From Leptodontidium sp. MPI-SDFR-AT-0119 (Eukaryota > Ascomycota > Leotiomycetes > Helotiales > Leptodontidiaceae), in contig JAHLEZ010000003.1 of NCBI GenBank assembly GCA_020726505.1, forward strand, positions 3,162,001-3,226,000: a stretch of DNA of 64,000 bases, read 5' to 3'. Under the pieces are notes generated by a model that saw nothing but the letters and a program-made list of their open reading frames with translations, made no database searches and was not told the origin of the DNA. A program made the translations under genes and the position numbers. Positions 1-8,899 of the stretch are shown one piece after another (within the stretch, counting starts at the first letter, position 1; each line of letters begins with the position of its first letter).

Positions 1-567
1 TCCTCTGGCATCAAAGCCAAGGAAATCTCTCGTCGTGCCGGAGAACTTAAAGACCTCCGAACAGAGAAAGAGCCACTGTACGAGGACATCGCCAACATGG
101 CACACGAGGATATCGAACCCGTCCCAAAAAGCCAACAACACAGGCTTGCCGCGCGCATCATCTCAGATGATGTGCAACTCTCCTCGCAGATATGGCAGGA
201 TTCGGCGGATACATTCGTTAACGACACGGTGAACGAACTCATTACCCGTATCGGTACCCTACAACACCGCTTAGTTGACGAGCTCACGCCGATGACGAGA
301 ACGGCCGCTGATGAAGCGGATGAAGTCTCTAAAGATCTCGTGACAAGTCAGATGCTCAAGGTCAAGCGAATTGGAGACAAAATCGATAAGATGACAAGGA
401 CGAGACGTAGGAGGTTCAGGTGGCTGAGACGAGGCGGGTGGGTGATTGTCGAATGGGCGCTTGTGGGCATCATGTGGTATGTCTGGTTTATGGTCGTCAT
501 TGCACGTGTGATCATGGGCGTGGGGAGGGGTGTAGTGGGGAGTGTGAGGTGGTTATTTTGGCTGTGA
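1..567 (+). CDS. C-terminal part of a membrane-anchored protein (5' end outside window)
   Basis: The frame is open from base 1 to a TGA at 565-567, so about 188 C-terminal residues are present and the start lies upstream. The first ~140 residues are charged, helical and probably coiled-coil. A basic stretch (TRTRRRRFRWLRR) then leads into a tryptophan- and valine-rich hydrophobic segment (starting GWVIVEWALVGIMWYVWF) and a short hydrophobic tail ending RWLFWL. This fits a tail-anchored or C-terminally anchored membrane protein with basic residues on the cytoplasmic side of the anchor. I do not recognise the family and assign no function. The first ATG in the window (97) is internal to the open frame and is not taken as the start. 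Being coding is likely; the identity is open. Confidence 0.7.
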   Translation, partial: SSGIKAKEISRRAGELKDLRTEKEPLYEDIANMAHEDIEPVPKSQQHRLAARIISDDVQLSSQIWQDSADTFVNDTVNELITRIGTLQHRLVDELTPMTRTAADEADEVSKDLVTSQMLKVKRIGDKIDKMTRTRRRRFRWLRRGGWVIVEWALVGIMWYVWFMVVIARVIMGVGRGVVGSVRWLFWL

Positions 568-1809
568 TACATCGTGGTATCGAACCTGTATCTTAACCAG
601 AAGAAAGAGGGCACGTGGGTGCAGCAGGTGAGATTCGGTGGCGAGCTGAAGTTTGTATTTGTGCGATCGAAATCTCTTGGGATGGGTGATGGAGGAGCTT
701 ATTTTGATACCCTGATTAGTAATATTAATGTTCTTTTATCTGCTTCTCTGTCCGGCTGTCTGTCTGTCTGTCTGCTAGCTCTCTCCACTTTAGGGAAAAT
801 GTATTTTATATGGATGCTGAGTTGGAACTTCCGAAGGAAGTGTGATTGCGAGTGCAGCACGTCTCCTCCACATTATAACAAACATTGTTGGCAGCTGGGC
901 AGCCACTTTAGGCCCGACTATACGCATGGTTTTACTCTGTCCACGAAGCTGATTCCATACGACAGACGTATAAATAAGTCGACTAGATTTCCTCGCCGGT
1001 GGCATTGCTGACCAGCCTCCAAGCGGGCAAGAGGTTTTTGGGGGGGCAATATTTCCTGCATTTATTGGTCTGTAGGCTTTGAAGATATAAAGTCCTGGAA
1101 TCCCTGGACTGTGTTTGTCAGCCAGATATACAATTTCTCAAGTTTCCAACTACGGTCAGATTCCGCGACGCTCCTAAGGTGGGTATCTAACAGGGATCAA
1201 TGTCTCCTGTATGCACAGGCCATATATATCCCGAAGATCGTCCGGCCTCGCTAATATGGCGTATATATGGGATGCCGTCTGGTAATTCTTTGGCAGGCAA
1301 GTTGTTATTTCCAAGAAGATGAGACAGTAAACAAAACATTTTGGAAGGGGACTTGAGGGGCACTGTTCCTCATCATGCCTTACTTCTCAGATTGTTGGTA
1401 GAACACTATTGCATTTGAATATCAGCTGCAAGTGCATTGGTTGACATCATCGCGGTATATTAATTGAATGATGAATCGATTCATCTCAACCTGTTGGTGA
1501 TTTAATATGCGTCTCGGTCAATTCATTGTTTTGGTTGTCCTCGCTTAATTTTCGCAGCTCAAAGAATATCTTCACCCGCACACCCAATTCAAGTTTTTAA
1601 GAGAGATTAGATTCGACTTATCTCGATCTAGTAAGTCTTCCTCCGAGTCTAGTTATGGACCCCTGTGGATGAAATAATTTCAGACCACTTTCCAATTCGC
1701 ACTTATATTTTCTTCTATAAACTGGTTGACTGACCTCGCAATAATCCGCTTCGACTTCAGAACACAGTAATGCTCTTTCTACTAAGTGCAAACATATTAC
1801 GACTCTTGT
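568..1809. other. Intergenic region with no supported gene
   Basis: The 3' flank of the upstream gene. It carries a TCTG-type run near 760 and AT-rich DNA. Short open frames here have no coding character, and no RNA gene or mobile element was seen. Confidence 0.6.
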
Positions 1810-1900
1810 TTCTGTCTATAGCTTTGTCTCTGTCTTCATCTCTATCTCTATTTTCATCTCTGTTTTTATCTCCGTCTCTATCTCTGTCTCTGTTTCTTCC
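1810..1900 (+). repeat. Degenerate TCTCTATCTCTG pyrimidine repeat
   Basis: About 90 bases made almost only of TCTCTR-type hexamers (tctgtctc, tctatctc, ttcatctc) with scattered changes. On the minus strand they read as an Arg-Asp-rich open frame, which I treat as an artefact of the repeat. The repeat lies just upstream of the exonuclease relic. Confidence 0.75.
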
Positions 1901-1954
1901 GAGGAACAAGTCATAGCGTCGACAAATAGCATTTTGCAGGGAGGTCCGGACTAG

Positions 1955-2332
1955 ATGTCTCAAGAGAGGTTGGATGATTGGTTTGCTGCGAATTTCGCTG
2001 GCAAAATGTTCTGCGCAGAGAATGGATAAGAGGAGTTTGCCAAGAGGCCGATGAGTGAGATTGCATGGAAGTACGCCATCGGAGACGTCACCCAACTGTT
2101 CAACTTGTACGATCAACTCGCGCCGAAGCAAACTGATGAGATGCGAGAGATGGTTCGACGAGAGACGAAGAGATCCTTGGAGGAAGTCATGTCAGAGGAT
2201 TGGGAGTCCCCACGGGATAACTGTGCGCCAAAGTGTTTCCTTTCTTTGCCGGTTATTCCGCTTCCTGTCGAACCTGAGGAGAGTTGGGTTCAGCCCGCCG
2301 CCAGTGGGGCCCCTGGCCCTCCCCCACCTTGA
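1955..2332 (+). pseudogene. 3'-5' exonuclease (DEDD-type) relic
   Basis: Frame 2 gives about 24 residues (including DDWFAANFAGKMF), an in-frame TAA at 2027-2029, then about 100 residues (EEFAKRPMSEIAWKYAIGDV and onward) to a TGA ending at 2332. The string RP-x-S-x(6)-Y-A-I-G-D-V-x-x-L-F, followed by a REMVRRETK-like segment, matches my memory of the C-terminal part of fungal 3'-5' exonuclease domain proteins, where YCxxDVxxL carries the last catalytic aspartate. The N-terminal exonuclease motifs were not found upstream, where another stop precedes the ATG and repeat DNA begins. I read it as a truncated, broken copy; the family call is from recall. A spliced small gene is the alternative. Confidence 0.45.
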
Positions 2333-3493
2333 GCATATGAAGAAGAATGATTATTAGTGTAGCGTGGCAAGGGCATCTACGTAAGTCAATAGATAGCCAT
2401 TCTAGTTTTGGTTTGGTGCGGGATACTGTCAACCTTTTGTTGATGGGTATTGGATGCTGAACTTGAGTCGGTTACAGTTGTAATACTATCATAGGCCAGA
2501 CAGGATTAGCTATCGTTAATTTATGGAAACCGGCGGGATCGAAATGAACATTGTACAAAATCCCACTTCACTTCCATCTGTGTTTGTGATCCGCATTCGT
2601 GACCGTCAAAATCTTGCCTGAAGTCCTCAAATGATCACGAACATTTCAAAAAGTGACCTCCATTGAAGCAAAACTTTGCCACTATACATCTAATAACGTC
2701 CCTCCCTACGTGCCGAGAAAAACATAAGGTACTTTGAGTTTACGCATTCTCATCTCCACACCAGCTTACGAGTCTCCAAAAGTAAAAGATCAATACTATA
2801 ATGTGGCTATTTATTAGCAACTTGACACTTTTCGAAGCATATTTTGTCTTCGCGTTGTTGTCCTTTCGCCTGATTGATGAGAAGCCTCCGTTTAGGCATT
2901 GGTACGAATCCTGTGCCTCAGTTATACTAGCAAGCTTTCATTATCCCTTACACGTCTTAAAAGTTCGTATCTGAGCTGATCCTTATTTTTTGGTTTGAGG
3001 CCCTCATAAGCTTTGTGGCTGCTGTGGCGCATAAACAACTGCAGGGCCGCCGGGCCGCCACGCGGTTCCGTACTTCTGATCAACGATTCTCAGCCCGCAC
3101 CCGCACCTCTCCCAGTTTCGCCATAGCTTACTAAATAAATGTCAGCCTACGTAAGACTAGGAACAGCTAATAGATGGATGATCGAGGGGTTTCTGGGTCC
3201 AGGTTTCTTTGTTTATCATCTAAATCCCAGATTTCTTCAGCTTCCATCTCAGTAACAAAAACAACGTAGGTCACTGTTAGTCGACATTGACTTCACCGGT
3301 GAACCCGAGCGACTGGGCCGGTCTTGCGCGCTTCTAGCGTTGTACCACGATGCTATTACCCTGAGGCTGCCGCCCAGCTGAGTGCGCCAGCCTCAACTTA
3401 ACATGAAGTCTTCACCCTTCGCATCTGACCAACTAGACGACTCAACTACACCCGAGATCCCTCCTCCCCGCGTTCCTCGAATCTAGTCGAATA
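2333..3493. other. Intergenic region with no supported gene
   Basis: About 1.2 kb between the exonuclease relic and the HET-NLR relic. It includes a local GC-rich patch near 3045-3065 (gggccgccgggccgcc). No coding frame, RNA gene or element termini could be supported. Confidence 0.6.
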
Positions 3494-6374
3494 ATGCGTC
3501 TACTACAGTATAACAACGGGGGCGATATCAGCCTGACGGAGTTCTTTGAAGGTGACATACCCAAGAAGTATACTATACTTTCGCACAGATGGGGAGTAGA
3601 GGAGGTCACTTTCAAGGATCTAGCGGATGGCACAAGTAAAAATAAGGCTGGCTACGGCAAGATATAATTCTGCGGAGAACAGGCAAAGCGCGATGGCCTG
3701 AGATACTTTTGGGTGGACACCTACTGTATCGATAAATCCAATGCTGTCGAGCTTCAGGAAGCCATCAATTCGATGTTTCGCTGGTACCGGGATGTAACTA
3801 AGTGTTACGTTTACCTACCAGATGTTTCGCGACCTCGAACTAATTCGGCCGACGCGTCTAGTGAAGCCTGGGTATCGACATTTCGGGAAAGCGAATGGTT
3901 CACTCGAGGCTGGACTCTGCAAGAGCTTATTGCGCCGGCATCAGTGAACTTCTTCTCAAAAGAGAGGGAGTTACTAGGCAATAAGGTTTCCCTAGAAAGA
4001 CATATTTGCGAGGTAATAGAAATTCCAGTCAATGCCCTTCGAGGGAGCCTATTGTCTGATTTCAGCGTCACTGAGCGGATGTCGTGGGCAGCAAGTCGTG
4101 AGACGTATCGCCAAGAAGACAGGGCATACTCACTATTAAGCATTTTCGACGTCAATATGCCACTTATCTACAGCGAAGGGAAGGATAAGGCGATGCAGCG
4201 CCTGCGAGAAGAGATTGAGAAGGCTTCTAAAGGTAGCTCTTTGTTTTTGCTATAAGCAATTATCAGGAGTGAAGGCATATCTAAGTATTAGTGAAACTGC
4301 TGACTTCACTAGGGTTCAAGCGCGAGGACTTCGCAATCACCTTTAGCCTCTCTGATGTTTCCGACGTCGAAAACTTTGTGACAAGGAAGGCAGAGCTCGT
4401 AGAGATACACAAGGCACTTAGTGGCGACGGCTCCCGCCGTACCGTTATTCACTATAGTTTAGGTGGAATCAGCAAGACACAACTCGCTGCCGCATATGCG
4501 AAGCGGCACAAGGACAGTTACTCGGCAATATTCTAGCTAAATATCAATGATAAGGACGCTCTGAAGTAGAGTTTTATTAAAGTAATAAAGCGAATCTAGC
4601 GAGATTATCCCTCGGCTACCCGGCTAAGCAATATAGATACGAATTAAAGCCTTAACGAGGTAGTAGACGCTATAAAAGCGTGGCTGAGTCTACGTAATAA
4701 TACACGATAGCTAATGATCTACGACAATTACGACAACCCTAAACTGCCTAGTAAGACGGATCCTGCAGCTATAGATATTAGTAAGTTCCTCCCCGAATCA
4801 TATTAAGGGTCAATTATTATTACTACGTAGTCATCGCAAGTCAGAATTAGTCATCCTATCTAGGTTCGGAAGCTCGTTCATGTGTAGGATAGCTTTGAGA
4901 TTTTATTAATTATGTCGAGACGACAAGGGCTAACAACGGGTATGGCGTTCTAGATTTAATATTACTTTTCTAACCTTAAATGCCAGATCCCGATGCTGTG
5001 AATCTTGCTAAGGAATTAGATGGACTCCCACTTACATTAGTAACTATTAAAGCATACCTCGATCAAATAGCAAGGAGTTTTTCAGACTATCTTCGTTTAT
5101 ATAAGGAGTCATAGGTGAGGCTTATAGAGACGAGTCCTAAGCTAAGCTCGTATGAAGACCGAACGCTTTATTCTACATAGCATATCTCATTTGATAATGT
5201 TAAACAGTAGAACCCTCTCTCGGCAGATCTACTTCGCCTATGGGCGTATTTTGATAGCCAGGATCTTTGGTTTGAGCTTCTTCGACATAGCGATTCTAGA
5301 GACCCCGAATGGATACAAGAGCTCACTAAAGACGAGTTAAGCTTCGACAATACTATGCGGGTCTTAAGTAACCACGGGCTAGTCGAGGTGGCCACGTCTT
5401 CACAGGAATGGATTGAGTCTAAAGGGTACAGCATTCATGGATGTATTCACTCCTGGGCCATTCACGCTCTAAATCAAGATTAGGAATACGGTCTAGCTAA
5501 GCTAGCTGTGAAGTGTGTTGGGGCACATATCCCCAGAGAGAAAGATGGTCAGCCATAGTTAATACAACGTCGACTTCTTCAACATGCAGCGAGATGCTCA
5601 TACATGTTTTCAAACAGCTTGGTAGTAGACGATGAGCTAGCAGATGAATGCCACAGCCTGGGAGTCCTCTATGCCGAGCAGGGCGAGCTAGTCGAAGCCG
5701 AGCAAATGTTCCAGCGGGCGCTGCAAGGGAGGGAGAAGGCATGGGGTCCGGACCACACGTCGACGCTCGAGACGATTAATAACTTAGGGAACCTCTACAA
5801 TAACCAGGGCAAGCTCGACGAGGCCGAGCAAATGTACCAGCGGGCGCTGCAAGGCAAAGAGGAGGCATGGGGTCCGGACCACATGTCGACGCTTGACACG
5901 GTCAACAACCTAGCAGCTCTCTACGTCGATCAAGGCAAATTAGTTGACGCCGAGCAGATGTACCAGCGGCCGCTGCAAAGCAAAGAGGAGGCTTGGGGTC
6001 CGGACCACATGTCGATGCTCGACACGGTCAATAACTTAGGGAGCCTCTACGCCGATCAGGGCAAGCTGGTCGAGGCCGAGCAAATGTTTCAGCGGGCGCT
6101 GCAAGGCTACAAAAAGGCGATCGGTCCAGATAATATCACTACTTACGTCCCAGCGCTAAGCACGATATTAAACCTTGGCCTTCTCTTTCAATGTCAAGTT
6201 GATTTAGCGAAGGCCAGGACTATGTTTTCAAAGGCGTTACGTGGATATGAGCAAGTCTTCGGACCTGATCATGCTAAATCCGAGGCTTTGCGGGACCGAT
6301 TATGTGCTTTGGATGCCGTGATGGCGAATAAAGCTCCAGTAGAAACAGAGGAGCGAGCGGACGACACATCTTAG
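3494..6374 (+). pseudogene. HET domain - NB-ARC - TPR (fungal NLR-like) gene, inactivated
   Basis: The ATG at 3494 opens a HET domain: MRLLQYNNGG, then SHRWG, then FWVDTYCIDK, then RGWTLQELIAP, ending in a DRAYSLLSIFDV segment. An NB-ARC-like part follows from 4291 (TRKAELVEIHKAL, then a P-loop reading GGISKTQLA where GGIGKT is expected), then DGLPLTL and winged-helix-like sequence, then TPR repeats to 6374. At least sixteen in-frame stops interrupt it, for example at 3665, 4534, 4567, 4597, 4645, 4708, 4804, 4828, 4861, 4885, 5112, 5178, 5208, 5481 and 5556. There are also frame changes near 4256-4290 and 4955-4981. Where the residue can be guessed it is Gln or Trp, as C-to-T or G-to-A change would give. 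Intact relatives act in allorecognition or immune signalling. This copy cannot encode a full protein. Confidence 0.9.
5655..6125 (+). repeat. Tandem 126-bp TPR units
   Basis: The GAGCARATG block recurs at 5700, 5826, 5952 and 6078, an exact 126-bp (42-residue) period. Each unit encodes a tetratricopeptide-like repeat with QRALQ, AWGPDH and LGxLYxxQGKL landmarks. Units are nearly identical at DNA level and GC-rich, unlike the AT-enriched, stop-filled sequence before them. The frame stays open through all units. Confidence 0.9.
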
Positions 6375-6815
6375 TATTTGTTGTTCCCCGTGAATCTGCA
6401 CGACCAGCCTACCATTCGTCACTTAAGCTCAAGCAATCGATTATTTCAGACAAGAGCAACTGTGTGCTAATCGAATGGCGTCGATGACAAGTAGGCATTC
6501 ATTGATCCGCTCTCAAAGTGCTGTCTGCCTAATGTTTGAAAGGGGCTACGTGCTTTTGATTCTCAGCTGTGAATCGGCAATTCATTGATTCTGTTCTGGG
6601 CGGGACACAGTTTTGTCGCTCCTGAAGCAAGAGGCAAGGCCCTTGGGTATTAATTATCCACGATCTCCTCCAATCCAGCCCTCTTTCCTTCCTTCCTTCC
6701 AAGAACATCAACAAGCTACCTCATCTTGAGCTCGACCCCACCATCAGCATCAACTTACATCAACGCATTACACTTCTACCCAATTCTCCCACCACGCTCC
6801 TTCGGCCACAGCTGA
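6375..6815. other. Intergenic region with no supported gene
   Basis: The 3' flank of the NLR relic. A CTTCCTTCC run lies near 6685-6700. Nothing else was identified. Confidence 0.5.
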
Positions 6816-7368
6816 GAACCCACCATTCCCGAATGGACATCATGGGCAGAAGAGCAAGGCAAGCGGAATATATACCCATATGGCCAAACCACATACACCG
6901 ACACCGACATCGACAGCTCCTCCTCCCAGGCCGGCAAAGGCGCTTTCCCTATCGATCCAGCTGATCCCAGACAATGGAACGTGATCATGACCGAGAGACA
7001 TACCATGCTCAAATCGGCGGCTGCTGGCAAGACTTGGAACCAAATCATGACCGAGAGAACTGCTCAGCGTGCCCTTGTGGCCGAGAAGCAGATGACTCCA
7101 GCATCGGTTGATAACTCCACTACTGAGAACACCACCTCTGATGCCTCCTCCAAAAATGCCACCAGTCGCAGTGGACGGAACCACTGCAAAAATTGCAGTA
7201 AGCACTGTCTTGGAAAATCCCTGTCACGAACTTGTAGCTGACCAAGTGAATAGAGCGAGTCGCCTTCACTTCATCCCGCAAATCCAAGATTTGGTGAGCA
7301 ATGATCCTAGCGGAGACCCTCTCGCTCCTATGGCTTTCATGTTGTGGGCTGGGAGTCATGGGCACTAA
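6816..7368 (+). CDS. Possible hypothetical gene, exon structure unresolved
   Basis: One frame is open from 6816 to 7241 and has protein-like composition (WTSWAEEQGKRNIYPYG, then QWNVIMTERHTMLKS) but lacks an ATG before the reading begins. An overlapping second frame, open to 7368, reads AVSTVLENPCHELVADQ and ends AFMLWAGSHGH. Together they could be two exons of one gene with an upstream first exon, or a decayed gene. No domain is recognised and no convincing splice pair was found, so no model is given. A 220-codon minus-strand frame over 7120-7779 competes with it but looks less protein-like. Confidence 0.3.
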
Positions 7369-8125
7369 TGTTTTCCCCCAATTGAGTGTGCCATAGAATT
7401 CCATGAGACGGTTGTCCGTGGGCTCCAGGTAGCAGGTGCAGAGCCATATGCCCACTCTAGATAGAGACAATGATTTTTTATGATATCCGTCTACTTCCAA
7501 TTGCGTAATGTTCGAACAGCAGGGGAGCTTGAGGGCCGATTTTGCAGGGGTTTGAGGAAGGCTCGGTCCTAGACTGTGGAAAGCTGCGAATATAAACTTG
7601 AAAAATACCGCCTGTTGCAGGCAGCTATAAGGAAAAGCCTTGAAAGCACAAGGGATTGGGGATATACATACATCCTCATGAAGAAGGGGAAAATGAAACT
7701 GTTTACTTGAGCCAGAGCGGCACATTGGGTCTTCCTTAAAGCCATTGGATTTGCCATAAAACATTGAACACCGTGTCACAGAAACAGGGAGTTAAACAGA
7801 AGAGTGGTGCGCAATTCATAATGTGAATTTCAAGAATACCCTTGGGTTGAAGTCTGTTGTTGACCCGAGATGCTTGGTGTCCGAAAAGAGTGAATGAAGC
7901 ACAAGATCCTTAGCGCGTTTTGGATTCTGGCGTTTTGGCGTAAAGTGCCTCGCTTCGGGATCGCGTCTTCTCCAGCCTCCTCGATTCCACTCCTCCATAT
8001 CTCCACCTCCATCTCCATCTCAATTCCTCATCCATCCATCCATCCAAACACTCTTCATCTTCAATCCATCGACGAATACTTCATCACTCCCAATTACACT
8101 ACACATCAACCCTCAAACCGCAACA
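7369..8125. other. Intergenic and 5' leader of the next gene
   Basis: It holds a CATC microsatellite (about 8029-8046) and pyrimidine- and A/C-rich sequence just before the ATG at 8126 (context AACAATGG), typical of a fungal promoter and leader. No separate gene is supported. Confidence 0.5.
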
Positions 8126-8899
8126 ATGGTTCTCAAACGCAAGCGCTCTGACTCTGAAATCTCCACCTCCAGCTCCCTCCTCTCCTCCCCCCTCTCAGCC
8201 TCAGGGTACATGTCAATCGACTACCCAACGACACAGACACAAATCCCAACACCCTCTCTCTTCTCCTCTCGAACACGCAAACGATACCGCGACAACCGTC
8301 CGTCCGAGTCCGAGGTCCACCGTATGCCATGCCTCTACCTCTCACCCAGCTGTCCGCCTCTAATACGTTCTGTAGAACACACATTATCACTTCTTTTCTC
8401 TGGCGCGCAGAAGCCTCAACAAGCTGCTGCCCTACCCACCTCTTTCCGATCATCATTTAAAGCACAAGAACCCGTCTCGTCGTTGCCGTCGAGCAGTCAA
8501 TCGGGCTCGAGTCAGCAGGCTAGCTTGCATTCGTTTTGGCATGGGCCAATGGCTTCGGGAACTCGTCAATCTTCTCCGTCGAGCAATTACTCGAATTCGT
8601 CTGCGAATACACCGTCGTCAGCCTCGCAGATGAATACGTTCTTCCCTGCGACGAATTGTGAGGATTGTGATGCTTCGTTGGGGCAGGAGGATGCTGATGC
8701 AATGGATGTTGATATGATGATGGATATTGATATGGGAGGTGCTGGGAGTCATGCTTGTACGGCTTGTGGGAAACAGGTGTGCCATAGCTGTGCGGTCAGC
8801 AACTTAGGCGCGGAAAGGAAGTGCTTGAATTGTGCTGGGAGGAACAAGGTTACCACACAAGGTAGTGGAGGTGCTTTTGGGTGGGTGCGGGCTTATTAG
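8126..8899 (+). CDS. Hypothetical Ser-rich protein with C-terminal zinc-binding CxxC module
   Basis: The start ATG sits in a good context (CAACAATGG) and the frame ends at TAG 8897-8899. A 54-nt intron is likely at 8322-8375 (GTATGC...TCTAATAC...TGTAG). It is a multiple of three, so the unspliced frame stays open; splicing gives EVHQHTLSLLFSGAQ and a protein of 239 residues. The N-terminus has a basic KRKRSD patch that could be a nuclear signal, followed by a long Ser/Thr/Pro-rich region. The C-terminus has CEDCD, then an Asp/Met-rich acidic stretch, then CTACGKQVCHSC and CLNCAGR, a pattern able to bind zinc. Nuclear role is inference; no specific function is claimed. Confidence 0.8.
   Translation: MVLKRKRSDSEISTSSSLLSSPLSASGYMSIDYPTTQTQIPTPSLFSSRTRKRYRDNRPSESEVHRMPCLYLSPSCPPLIRSVEHTLSLLFSGAQKPQQAAALPTSFRSSFKAQEPVSSLPSSSQSGSSQQASLHSFWHGPMASGTRQSSPSSNYSNSSANTPSSASQMNTFFPATNCEDCDASLGQEDADAMDVDMMMDIDMGGAGSHACTACGKQVCHSCAVSNLGAERKCLNCAGRNKVTTQGSGGAFGWVRAY

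Noticed and set aside
1757..2131. Minus-strand 124-codon frame rich in Arg-Asp repeats
   Set aside because: It is produced by the TCTCTR repeat read in reverse, and it lies opposite the exonuclease-like frame.
7120..7779. Minus-strand 219-codon frame
   Set aside because: It is long, but composition is erratic (Cys, Trp, His runs), there is no domain, and it overlaps more protein-like plus-strand frames.
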